64,000 nucleotides of DNA from Lineus longissimus (Eukaryota; Nemertea; Pilidiophora; Heteronemertea; Lineidae), in assembly GCF_910592395.1 (NCBI RefSeq), contig NC_088320.1:2604001-2668000 (forward strand), written 5' to 3'. The position numbers and the translations under genes are program-made. Positions within the stretch are counted from its first letter, which is position 1. Every line of letters begins with the position of its first letter. Positions 13,501 through 22,799 of the stretch are shown one piece after another. Under the pieces are notes generated by a model, which searched no databases, had not been told where the DNA came from, and saw nothing but the letters and a program-made list of their open reading frames with translations.

Positions 13501-13857
13501 GCACTTTGCAGGTCGACCATTTTCCTAAGGTCATATTCAGGTCTCCTTCCTTTTTGTATTTAACATTATAAATGTGTATCAGCCTGTGCTGCATCTGCAT
13601 GGGTTGATGATGTTGCTGTATTATACCATGTTATGTTGTATTTTTATGACTTGCATTGCAACACAAGAGTGCATGCACATAGTGTAGTGCATTGGATTGT
13701 TGACATTCACATTGGTCGATTGGAAAATCATCATCGATTTTGATCGCAACTTACCGAAATCAATAAACTGTTTCATGGTCAAGGACGACGGGTGAAATTG
13801 GGAATAATAATCCAGCAATTGTGCTGCATTCTGCAGAAGTCGCCGCGTTAACCGCAT
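7538..13857 (-). CDS. PDK: Pyruvate dehydrogenase kinase, 430 aa, complete, 11 exons
   Basis: Exons: 13755-13857, 12868-13009, 12158-12229, 11850-11913, 11253-11373, 10588-10674, 10012-10089, 8744-8922, 8335-8445, 8062-8175, 7538-7759; all phases agree (1293 b). The ATG at 13857 opens [13 protein letters not shown], like other PDKs. Seen: the N-terminal four-helix regulatory domain ([20 protein letters not shown]), then the GHKL kinase domain with N-box [12 protein letters not shown] (about residues 245-256), G1 box DQGGG (about 284-288), G2 box GYGYGLP (about 320-326) and GTDAIIYL. The C-terminal tail keeps the Asp-Trp (DW) motif in GDWSNP and ends in a longer His-rich stretch. PDKs phosphorylate the E1-alpha subunit of the mitochondrial pyruvate dehydrogenase complex and shut it down, being bound through lipoyl domains of E2. 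Length fits the family (about 405-435). Confidence 0.97.
8611..8690 (-). mobile_element. tRNA-derived SINE head in a PDK intron
   Basis: On the minus strand an A box TAGCTCAGCGG (near 8677) and a B box GTTCGAATCC (near 8621-8632) stand at tRNA-like spacing, inside a segment starting GGAACCATGA and ending CCAGGGC. The cloverleaf is imperfect (acceptor arms do not pair), and tRNA-unrelated sequence follows towards 8500, so a tRNA-derived SINE is more likely than a functional tRNA gene. It lies 54 b from PDK exon 8744-8922. Confidence 0.6.
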
Positions 13858-14103
13858 CTTCGTTTAGATTGTCAAATTCCTTCAATAATTTAGAGAGCAA
13901 AGCCCAAGTATCCCATTGCAAAAAGCACTATAGCATGTATAGTGTAAAATGTACACAATACACACATTGCAACGTTGTTGTCGAAATGACGTCATGGAAT
14001 ATTTTTTATGCCACCTATGTTTAGAGTGGGGAACTGATTATTACCGCCAAAATGGCGCGCAAGCAGTCATTCGCCCGTGTCGCCGCTTGGCGGGGCGGGG
14101 GGG

Positions 14104-14404
14104 CGAGGTTTTTTTTACAGGTAGGTTCGTACCATTCACCTATTCGTATTACTTGCATTGACAGCCAATCAGAGCTCAGTAACTTCGCCTGACGTCATCA
14201 AGTAAGAAACGCACGTGTAAGTCAGTAAACAGATGAGCGATGCACATTGACAAATGGTGCGAGTTCGAATCTCGGAAGGACCCAAAAAATTATGCACTTT
14301 TTGTTTTTATTGCATTTTTTTCATTTACTTAATTATTTTAATGTAGCTTTGATTGGCTGTCAATTTACACAATGGTACGAACCTACCTGTAAAAAAAACT
14401 CGCG
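14104..14404. mobile_element. Fold-back (MITE/SINE-like) element with internal tRNA-like B box
   Basis: The left arm (14104-14136) reads ...TTTTTTACAGGTAGGTTCGT and the right arm (14371-14404) is its reverse complement; a second inner pair (ATTGACAGCCAATCA at 14157-14171 with TGATTGGCTGTCAAT at 14350-14364) extends the stem. The loop holds GAGTTCGAATCTCGG (14261-14275), a Pol III B-box-like sequence. It sits about 250 b upstream of the PDK start codon. Confidence 0.65.
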
Positions 14405-14823
14405 GGCGGAGGGCACGATTTTAAAATTCTGGAAGGAAAGGACACTTATTCCGATAGAGGTTTAAATCGAGGAATAAAGGTGCGATTGACGATCCATTCT
14501 CCCCTGACGTCATCCGCAAACCAACGTAGACTGCCTAGTGTTCTAGGAAGTCAGCCCAGCCGCCAATAAAAACAGTTAGGAGTTGCAGCAAGTAAGCTGC
14601 TAATTCTAAGAAAGACATGACGTGTTTAACAAGGTGGAACGGAATGACTTGCTGGAATTCGCATATTAGATTTACCGCCAATCAATTGAATTATCAAGTG
14701 GACGCCGCTAATTTGGTGTGTTATCCGGCATTCGACGAGCCTCGTGGGAGGTCGTAAAATTACCATACGAATTGCGCAACAACAATTATTTACAAACTTT
14801 CATTTTGTCAGCTGGATTCATTC

Positions 14824-14919
14824 ATGATCCCCGCAAACGAGAGATTTTTTGTTGCAGCGACTTGCGTTAATCATCGCATAAGACAAACATATCTCGTATC
14901 TCTCGTTTGCGGGGGATGA
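14824..14919. repeat. Near-perfect 18-bp-stem hairpin
   Basis: ATCCCCGCAAACGAGAGA near 14825-14842 pairs with TCTCTCGTTTGCGGGGGAT at about 14900-14918, one extra G being the only mismatch; the loop is about 57 b. It lies in the PDK/TRP intergenic region. It may be a MITE end pair or a regulatory hairpin. Confidence 0.65.
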
Positions 14920-15428
14920 CCCCTGTGTAGCTACGCCTGCCCTAGGCGACTCAAGCCTTAAAAGGGTGGTTTTCATTTTGAATCGACACCAACTGTTCAT
15001 CATTCCTATATCATGCTAGCGGGCTGATGCCCACTTTGTTGACAAATGTTTTACACCGCTGCATCGCTGTATGGTTTTACAAATATGACATTCGTCGACA
15101 AAGAATCGCACTAACGATAATTGACTGGTCAACAAAATGAAATAACCTCCCACTGACCAATCATGCAGCGGTCAATGGAATCCAGTAGCCCCCCCCCCCG
15201 GCGTCAGCGTCTGACTATATGGCCACCATATCCGTCGATATTTTTTCTTTTTTCTTGGTTTGAGATTTGACAATAGAATGGTTTAGCGACCATACGCGAA
15301 CGAGAGCGTTGTGAGGCCAATCACCTCTATTGTTATAACAGTGGTACGGAGAGGTTCTTTGATATATAAGCTGTGAAAATCTATAGACCCCTGTCCATTT
15401 CGTCATCCTGATCGTCCTTCATCTACAT

Positions 15429-15471
15429 TGTGAGGAACGAGGCCGGTCTACTGTGTCCGGAGTGTATAGAC
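15429..15471 (+). repeat. Dispersed repeat of about 42 b, copy 1 of 3
   Basis: The core GGCCGGTCTACTGTGTCCGG followed by AGTGTATAGAC recurs in diverged form at 19990-20033 (LRR intron) and 24747-24794 (CTLD gene intron), always on the plus strand. Confidence 0.55.
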
Positions 15472-15978
15472 CCGCGATTCGGATCCATCCCCGTCCCGCC
15501 TTAACCGGTAGTGACCTGAACGGGATGGGGGATGGGGCCGGTACAATGTTAGCATTGAACTTTGCATCCCTGATCAGTGATTATATGACACACGGGACCA
15601 CTGCACACTCATTGCGCTAGCTAGCGAAATATCCCGAACCGCTGTCCAGAATGGTAATTATACTGATTGGATTTTGTCAGATTGACTTTACTGAAAGCTT
15701 GTCAAATATTTGGTTTGCGTTTGGACATATGGTTTTTTATCATGTATACAGGTATTGCAGCTTTTCGTTGCGTATCAAGTTTTCTATTGTTTTACACGGC
15801 GTCGCAGAACTCAAACTGCTGCTTCAGAATTCGGTAGCCTTGTTCAGTTCTGATTTTATCGTCGTAATTTATCGTCGTGATGAGATTTTAACGTCGGGAT
15901 GATCATCAAGTTTTGATGTTTTCACCAAGTTGTGATAGTCAAATTGTGATATCAAGGTCTGATTTAGGGTTATAACAC

Positions 15979-16062
15979 ATGCCCGATCTACCGTCGTTGT
16001 GCGTATATCCATGAAATGATACTTTAGGATCATTGACATTCACTGCCGGTACAAAGTCGGCA
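15979..16062 (+). repeat. Dispersed repeat of about 85 b, copy 1 of 3, just upstream of the TRP-like ORF
   Basis: Pattern: GATCTACCGTCGTTGTGCGT ... CATTGACATTCACTGCCGGT ... GTCGG. Similar blocks occur at 19275-19362 and 19543-19631. It ends about 110 b before the channel start codon, so it may be part of its 5' UTR. Confidence 0.65.
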
Positions 16063-16175
16063 TGGACTAAACGCGACGGACTGTGCTTGAATCTGACAGG
16101 GCACGCGTAATCGCAGGCGTTGTGAAATTCACTGCGAAATCACGTCAAATCGCATCCAGTGGAAATCTACCTGAC

Positions 16176-17855
16176 ATGGCGGAGGAAGCAGACGAATCGG
16201 TAGCGCGAATGCGGCGGCATTGGCAGGGGCTACTCCTTGAGGCAATACGACAGGGCGAGATCATGGACGTGTTGGAAGAATACCCGTCAGATATACCAAC
16301 CTTTCTCAACCGAATGTTGGAGGAACCAAAGCAATCCTGTGCAGAATCTACTGCCAAGTCGTCTCCTGTTGATTTCGGGACACCGATTTTTTACGCGGCG
16401 ATTTATGGCAACATCGAAGCGGTTCAAACGATGTACGAATACGGCGCGGACCTTTTCGCTAAAGAAAGAGGGATGAACATTGTTCACGCGTTATGTCTCG
16501 CTGCAGTTTATAGCCCAGAAAGAGAGCGTGGAATCTGTGATGTTTATGAAAAGATACTTGTAATATTAGAAACACCTTCAGAGAAGAAAAAGCTGCTGTA
16601 CGCTGAAGACAAGGTTGGGCATCGTCCGCTGGATCTCGCCGCAAAACTCGGGACATTTCGCCTCCTATTGAGTATCTTAGAAACTGAAGACGTTTACAAA
16701 TTCGTGGTTTCGGAGTCTCTGATGTCGCGGCGGATTCGTTACAATGTAGACGAGTATGACGTGTCAGACGCCCGGCGTTTCTTCCACCCTTTGAGCTATC
16801 TTGCCAATATTCACGATGGCGATTTGGACAAAGACGGTTGCGTGGAGGTCTTTCAGCATAAGCTGATTTCGACATGGGTCGCGACCAAGTTCCGCAACAC
16901 TGTTCCAATACTGTGTGTTCCTATTATATGGCTGATAGCAATGGTACCAGCATTTCGTTACCTGGACCCCAATGTCACCAACAGCGCATGCGCGAACAAA
17001 ACCAGTGCCAACGCCATGATTGATGACAAATCCAAGCACATTATATTTTACTCAACGATGGGAGGACACGTCTTAACTGTTGCCGCCTTTTGGGTTTATG
17101 CGTTTTGGTCGATGAGGCACGCACCGGCCAAATGCACATATTCTGGGCCAAAGGATTTAAGAAATTCGGCGGACCATCTGCATAACACCGAGTTTGCCTT
17201 CATAGAATTCATCAACTTTGTTCTTTGTATCGTTTACGTAGCAGCCGCGAATCCAGCAACACACCCAGGACACATCGGAGAAGGTTTCTTGATTGTGCGG
17301 CTTCTCATCCAGGTGACCACCTGGTGGATGCTGCTGTACTATTTCCAAGGTTTTCCACTGGTTGGCCATCTCGTTATTGGCATCTTTATTTGTATAAAGA
17401 CCTTCCTGACTTTCTGCATAATATTTTTGCTGTTATTCTGCGCAACTGCCGAGGTGGTGAGCTCGGTCGCGGTGTATTACTGCGCCGAACATTTCGGTTT
17501 AAAGTTCATCGAAAGTTACTACTCAACTTTCCTAATGATGTTGAACATGCTAGATACGAAAATTGACAACACTCAACCACCGATTCCCGTGGTGATCGTA
17601 CACATCTACGCAGTTTTATTTCTGGTGATTCTGCTGATGAATTTTCTGATCGCCATTTTGTCGGAGGAAGTTGGAAAGATTGAGAAAAGGAAACGCGCAC
17701 TTCAGTTAGCTACCCGGATGAAAGTAATAACGGACTTCGATGCCATCACCATTACTGTCCAAAATGCATTCACAAATTTACAAAAGTGCTGTATGCGCCG
17801 ACCTGGTGGCGAGAAGCAGCGTTGTATAATGGAATTTGACGAATATAAGTACTAG
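16176..17855 (+). CDS. Ankyrin-repeat TRP-like cation channel, 559 aa, intronless
   Basis: The ATG at 16176 (GACATGG) is the first methionine of the frame; an in-frame TAA at 16068 closes it upstream. Residues about 65-190 hold ankyrin-type repeats (TPIFYAAIYGNIEAVQTMYEYGAD; GHRPLDLAAKLGTFRLLLSI). A linker resembling the pre-S1 region of TRP channels follows, then six hydrophobic segments: S1 from about 243 (VPILCVPIIWLIAMVPAF), S2, S3, S4, S5 (FLTFCIIFLLLFCATAEVV), a pore helix (ESYYSTFLMMLNMLD) and S6 (about 470-496, VLFLVILLMNFLIAIL) running into a TRP-box-like helix EEVGKIEKRKRALQLA. Such channels gate cation flux at the membrane. Subfamily (TRPA/TRPV-like) is uncertain. Absence of introns in a window where most genes are split suggests retroposition or intron loss. 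Confidence 0.9.
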   Translation: MAEEADESVARMRRHWQGLLLEAIRQGEIMDVLEEYPSDIPTFLNRMLEEPKQSCAESTAKSSPVDFGTPIFYAAIYGNIEAVQTMYEYGADLFAKERGMNIVHALCLAAVYSPERERGICDVYEKILVILETPSEKKKLLYAEDKVGHRPLDLAAKLGTFRLLLSILETEDVYKFVVSESLMSRRIRYNVDEYDVSDARRFFHPLSYLANIHDGDLDKDGCVEVFQHKLISTWVATKFRNTVPILCVPIIWLIAMVPAFRYLDPNVTNSACANKTSANAMIDDKSKHIIFYSTMGGHVLTVAAFWVYAFWSMRHAPAKCTYSGPKDLRNSADHLHNTEFAFIEFINFVLCIVYVAAANPATHPGHIGEGFLIVRLLIQVTTWWMLLYYFQGFPLVGHLVIGIFICIKTFLTFCIIFLLLFCATAEVVSSVAVYYCAEHFGLKFIESYYSTFLMMLNMLDTKIDNTQPPIPVVIVHIYAVLFLVILLMNFLIAILSEEVGKIEKRKRALQLATRMKVITDFDAITITVQNAFTNLQKCCMRRPGGEKQRCIMEFDEYKY

Positions 17856-19141
17856 GTCATGGTTTCAGCTAGCCAAACTCTAGTGAAACCTTTACAGTTT
17901 TATTCATTTATGATAGTACAATGTATTGCTGAGCCGCGTTTGAACTTTGTAAACGGAGGAAACAAGGAAAGAGGCCTATCAGTGACGATTATTGACGTCG
18001 GACATTTTCATCCCTGTCATCTTGGTATGATGTTAGAAAGATGTACTAGATTTGTAGTTTTACTGGCATAAACATGGGAATGCATTATAGAAAAACTTAA
18101 ATTTTTCGTCCGTGAGCAAAAGACGCCCGGGCTTGCCAATCAGTCCAAATTTTGCAGTTTTTAGATAGAACACTACATATTTTTTTCATAAGCTTCGGGC
18201 TTCGCTGATCAAAGAGAATTTCTGACATCTGCCAATCACAAATATACGCGCGCCCCCTGGTGAGAAGGACACTTCAACTGACACGTTAAGGGCTTAACAA
18301 CAAGTGTCAGTTGGCTTAAGCAGATTAGCAAGTCACTTCGACCCTTGTTTTGGTCAAGTGACATTTTGAGTGGCTTGTTGACAATTTCTAACCGCAACTA
18401 TTGACCTTAAAACAACCTCAAGTCGACATTTTCGTATTTCACTACCGCTTCCTAAGCCATCCAATGGTAACTCACAGAAACACACTCATCCACTCGATCC
18501 AACAAGTGGTCGTTGCCACAAGGTCGTAAAACGGCTGATTGGCACCAATGGCAAGCTGGAATTTAATTAAACAATTCATTACGGCGTTAATCAGCGGCGT
18601 TCACTAGCTGAGTAAGCGCGTAACCTGGCGTTGAGCCATCTTGAGGGCCCCTTATATATTGCGCCGAAATCGGGCTTATTCACCAATCCGAGGCAACCTC
18701 TTTGATGGTAAACAAACATCATCAGGCTTTGGAATTAGAAAATTGCAAATATTCGAAGAAAAGTGAGACGCAGGAACCTTGTCTTGATACCTGATCATTG
18801 CTACCGCCTTGTAAAATGGAAAACGGTGGTAAATTTCGGAGAAACGCTTGATGCATTATTTGTCAACACCTCTGGTATAAAGGTGTCGTCTGCTGGGCTT
18901 TCTGATCAAAGGATACGCAAACGGAACGCTTCGTGGCAACGCAGACTATATCTGATCACTGATAGCAGCTATTTTGAAAGGAACACTTGCTTGGGATTCT
19001 TTTTGCGAAAAAACCCTGCAGAGCAAGTCGACCAATGAGTGGCCTCTTGGGTTAAGGAATAGGAGCGACATCGAGAAGAAGCTCGGTCACCTGTTGATGC
19101 AGGACTAGATAACATCTAGTGGACAACAACAACCAAGTAAT
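17856..19141. other. Spacer: TRP-like 3' flank and LRR gene promoter/leader
   Basis: No coding gene is seen. A small inverted repeat (CAACTGACAC near 18276 with GTGTCAGTTG near 18303) is present. The right half should hold the 5' UTR of the LRR gene downstream of the TATA-like box at 18652. Confidence 0.4.
18652..18660 (+). promoter_or_regulatory. TATA-like box of the LRR gene
   Basis: TTATATATT in a GC-flanked context (GGGCCCC upstream, GCGCCG downstream), about 490 b before the proposed ATG at 19142. It implies a leader of about 450 b. Position is suggestive only. Confidence 0.35.
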
Positions 19142-21654
19142 ATGAAGGTAGGTAAAATGACATATTGGTATTTTTATTGCTTGTCCATTTTGACTAGAGT
19201 CACGTCCGTTCAGGCGACACAATTCATACGAGTTTTACCAACGGAGGTGGTAAAAAGCTGATGAAGAAGAACTCGTGCCAATCTGTCGTCGTTGTGTGTA
19301 CATGTATATCCATCCTTAAACGATGGGGACTTCAGGGTCGATGTTCACCGACGGTAAGTCGGCGTGAAGAAACTCAACGGCGAGATTGCGCGAGTCAGCT
19401 TTCCATTGATGAGCCTGACAACGCCATTGCCTCTTTTCGCCGCCCGGTCCCAACATACACCGCTTGATAGATTTCCCCAAGTCCAAGGCCGGGTGATGCC
19501 AAATTGATTTGAGACTCCGCTCGTTCTTCTATGTTCAACATCATGCCAATCTACCGTCGTCGTGCGTTTATACCCATCCTACAATGAAAAGGAGGAGACG
19601 TTAGGATTGACATTCACTGCCGGTAAGTCGCTATGCTTCAACTTCATCATCGTATGTGACATCACAGCACCATTATTAAACTTTTTCAGATTTGGCAAAC
19701 ATCAGCAATTGATTTCTACTTCCGGTTACTGTTCCTGGTTGCCGGACTCAATCTCTGCAGAGCGAAATCTCCGTCCTCGAAATGTGACGTGAAATACTTG
19801 GAGAAAACCACGATACTGGACTGTCGGGACCGAGGTCACTCCCAGGTAGGTTGACTCGGAAAAAATGAGGTATAGTGTTGGCCAAACTGCATGGTTCTAG
19901 CGAGATTTGGTCAGCGCAGATTTGCTCATTAATCGCAGGGATGCGGCAGGGATGAAAAAGCCTTCCGAGGCCGTCCAAATAGTCTACCTTGAAGGGACGA
20001 AGCCCATCCACTGCGTCCGAAGTGTAGGATGACGCGATGATTTCGGATTTCTGACCGATCGCGAGGTGTATGTGTGACTCTGTTTTTCTCCCCATCATGT
20101 TACTGCTCCTTCTTTTAGCGTCCCCTGAAAAACTCTAGGATTCCAAAGCGTCTTTGAACACGAAGCCTTGGACATCGCAAAAAATGCTGGTATGCATATT
20201 TAGTTGAATGGAGTCCGTTTGTTGCAACATCTCAAACTTTTCCATTTTCATTCCAGGTTCCTCAGGTCAATGACATCCTGAGACGGAATATTGACGTCAT
20301 CGACTTGTCGCACAACAACATCCGGACACTTCAAGATGGTGCATTCGCTCGTCTTCCACCGGCCAAGTCCATTCTTCTCGAAAACAACAAAATCATGGAT
20401 GTGCTACCGGGAGCCTTTGCCGGTCGGGAAAATGTGATTGAGACCATCAATCTGTCGGGAAACAATCTGACGTGTTTTCCAGTGAAGGCTGTGTTTCAGT
20501 TGCGGACGTTGAAAAAGCTGTTTTTGAGCGGGAACAAAATAGTTTACAATCGCCAAGAAGACACAATGATTGCCGAACATGACCGAGGGTTGTGGCTGGA
20601 GGAGTTGTCGCTCGACAACAATCCCCTCGGAACATTCTACGACAATGGATACAAATTCGGCGTCGATTTGAAAATGCTGAACATAGCCAAGACAGGTATT
20701 CGCTCATTGCCATGGTTTGTGAAGGACTTGACCAATCTGCATTCATTAGACATTTCGGGAAACAGAATTCGGATTTCAAAGCGGAACGAAAATGCTATCA
20801 GCCAATTGCAGCGGTTGAGGATTCTGCGCATGGGCGATATGAAACTGAGGCAAGTACCCAGGTTACGTTTGCAAAATCTGAGAGAGTTCTATTTGGACCA
20901 CAACAGGATTTTTCTGTTGCCAACGGGCGCATTTCAGGATCTCAACAATTTACAATCGCTCTCTTTGGATAAGAATAAATTTCGGACTATTTCCAATCAT
21001 GCCTTTCTGGGCGTTGCAGACACGCTGGAAAAGGTTTCTCTGGCCGAATGCACACTATCCGAGTTCCCATCGGCCCTTGCTGGCTTGGCCAATCTCAAAC
21101 GCTTAATTCTGTCTGACAATAGGTTATCAGAAATTCAGACGTCATTGTTGAAATATAAACAGAATTTAGAGGCGTTGTACCTGGACGATAATAGGTTCGA
21201 ACATGTGCCCTATGGGATAAGAACCCTAAAACAATTAAAAGTACTAGGTTTCTCAAATAATGAAATCAGTGAAATTGATGTGAACATTTTCTACGAACTG
21301 GCAAATTTAGAGTATCTGCATTTCCAGGGCAACCAGATAACTTCTATGAATCCGGTGATTTTCACTGGATTGAATGGACCAATGAAATTAGACATTATGA
21401 GCAATCACGTGACCAACTTGGACATGTGTTTCCTGAGCACCAAAGTGGATCATCTATATATTCACGGGAATCCCGTGGTTTGCGATTGCGCCCTCTATTG
21501 GCTGTTCAAGGGGGACAAAATTGTTGATGACAGTTCACGTTGTCATGGTAACAACAAATATGCTGGATATACCTTTAAGGAAATGATCAGCAGAGTGGAG
21601 GAGAATGAATCGTGTTCCGAGTTTGACAAAGAAATGTACTTAGGATATTGCTGA
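19142..21654 (+). CDS. Secreted leucine-rich-repeat protein, 519 aa
   Basis: Exons: 19142-19147 (ATG AAG, then donor GTAGGT), 19690-19845, 20257-21654; phases agree. The translation starts MKIWQTSAID followed by a hydrophobic signal peptide (FYFRLLFLVAGLNLCRA). An N-terminal Cys cluster (KCDVKYL, LDCRD) fits an LRRNT cap. About fourteen LRRs follow (for example NLHSLDISGNRI, NLREFYLDHNRI, NLEALYLDDNRF), closed by an LRRCT-like cap (CDCALYWLFKG ... RCHG ... ESC). No transmembrane segment or GPI signal is evident after it, so it is probably secreted, like Slit/LRR matrix proteins. The two-codon first exon is inferred from splice signals and phase; the rest is firm. No specific orthologue recognised. 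Confidence 0.88.
19275..19362 (+). repeat. Dispersed repeat of about 85 b, copy 2 of 3
   Basis: TGCCAATCTGTCGTCGTTGT ... ATGTTCACCGACGGTAAGTC inside the first intron of the LRR gene; the most diverged copy. Confidence 0.55.
19543..19631 (+). repeat. Dispersed repeat of about 85 b, copy 3 of 3
   Basis: TGCCAATCTACCGTCGTCGT ... GACATTCACTGCCGGTAAGT, 59 b before LRR coding exon 2. The shared GGTAAGTCG resembles a splice donor, so copies 2 and 3 could be alternative noncoding first exons. Confidence 0.6.
19990..20033 (+). repeat. Dispersed repeat of about 42 b, copy 2 of 3
   Basis: GGGACGAAGCCCATCCACTG then CGTCCGAAGTGTAGGATGAC, in the LRR intron; compare 15429-15471 and 24747-24794. Confidence 0.55.
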
Positions 21655-21710
21655 GGTGATGCCAATCACTATTTTGAGAGATTTTGGTAAATCGTTTGTA
21701 ATCATAAAGG

Positions 21711-21716
21711 AATAAA
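21711..21716 (+). terminator. Poly(A) signal of the LRR gene
   Basis: AATAAA 57 b after the stop codon at 21654. Confidence 0.5.
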
Positions 21717-22799
21717 AAAGAAGAAGCCGCTAAAATACGTAACCAATTGCTTGAGAATCTTAAAAAGTACCGGCCGTTCGTAATTACCGGTGGCTCAGGA
21801 AAATAGAAATGCAGTATGTACGTACAGTGCTGTAGGACAGTGATCATTTATACACAGTGGCTGAAACTTGGAACTTGGTACTGTTAGTATTTGCATATAT
21901 GTCTACACAACGGCAATGTACGTCAAACGCAATTCTTAGTGATACCTTTATGTTTATTTCTTTATGCTATGATATACAACAGAGTTGAAGAATAGCTTTA
22001 TCGACGGCCGGAATGTCGTCGCCTGGGCGAATATCTCCACATGCTTGTGAATTTAAAGCAAAAATGTGCTCGCTTTTTTAATAGTCTGGATACATGTATT
22101 AAATGCAACTGTAGGAAAACGTCGTTTCTCTTGTTCATTCCGACTGAGATTACCGGCACAGAGATGAGCAAATCCCAGGAAGTCGCTATTGAGAGACTTT
22201 TTGCCAGTGTGGAGAAGGTTTCACCACTATAAACTCTGTTATTGAGCTTCCCAATATCGGTTTCATGCTGAAACTACCAGTACTGCTTCCGATCCGACCG
22301 CCAGCACAGTACCACCATGCAGTGGCAATTGAAGTCCCAACTTCAATCGGCCCTGTCCACTCAGGGTGTTCATTTTATGTTCGTCATGTCGTCAGCAGCC
22401 TCTCGGCATGAAGGTTGGTGCGACCGATATTTCAGCGTACTCCATCCTCGCCATACAAAAGGTTTCAATGCATTCCGCCTCTCGATGACGCAGGAATGGA
22501 AAACCCTGAATCTCAGGATGTAAATAGACACTCTCATCGGAGAGCTAGCTAGTAATAGCGAATACCAATGTCACAGGTCTTAGTATTATCATGTGCAGAT
22601 TGGTATCATCAGTATAAAGTTGATATTCCTCAGCATGCTGTTCTTTTGGTGAGATAGTTCAAAGTGGCCCAAGGCTAAAAAGATTGATAAGGCGCGCATG
22701 ACATTGATTTGCGTTGTTTTTATGTCAAGAGGTTGTGACCAAATCACTTATACATAGGTCTATCAATAGCAACACTGTGTCGTAGACCTCTCCCAGGAA
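21717..22799. other. Spacer between the LRR and CTLD/WSC genes
   Basis: No gene recognised; it contains the promoter and any 5' UTR of the lectin-receptor gene. Short open frames near 22041-22523 have no recognisable content. Confidence 0.4.

Larger units (their letters stand above)
13858..16175. other. Divergent intergenic region between PDK (minus) and the TRP-like gene (plus)
   Basis: It carries the two promoters, the fold-back at 14104-14404, the hairpin at 14824-14919, and two dispersed repeats described separately. No protein-coding gene was recognised. A C-run lies at about 15189-15198. Confidence 0.5.

Noticed and set aside
14245-14280. tRNA gene
   Set aside because: Only a B-box/T-arm is present; no A box or acceptor stem. 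It is part of the fold-back.
16083-16175. N-terminal extension of the TRP-like protein
   Set aside because: It begins at GTG, not ATG; the first ATG with good context is 16176.
16459-16908. 149-aa minus-strand open frame
   Set aside because: Shadow of the TRP-like channel; the plus frame has ankyrin repeats and TM segments.
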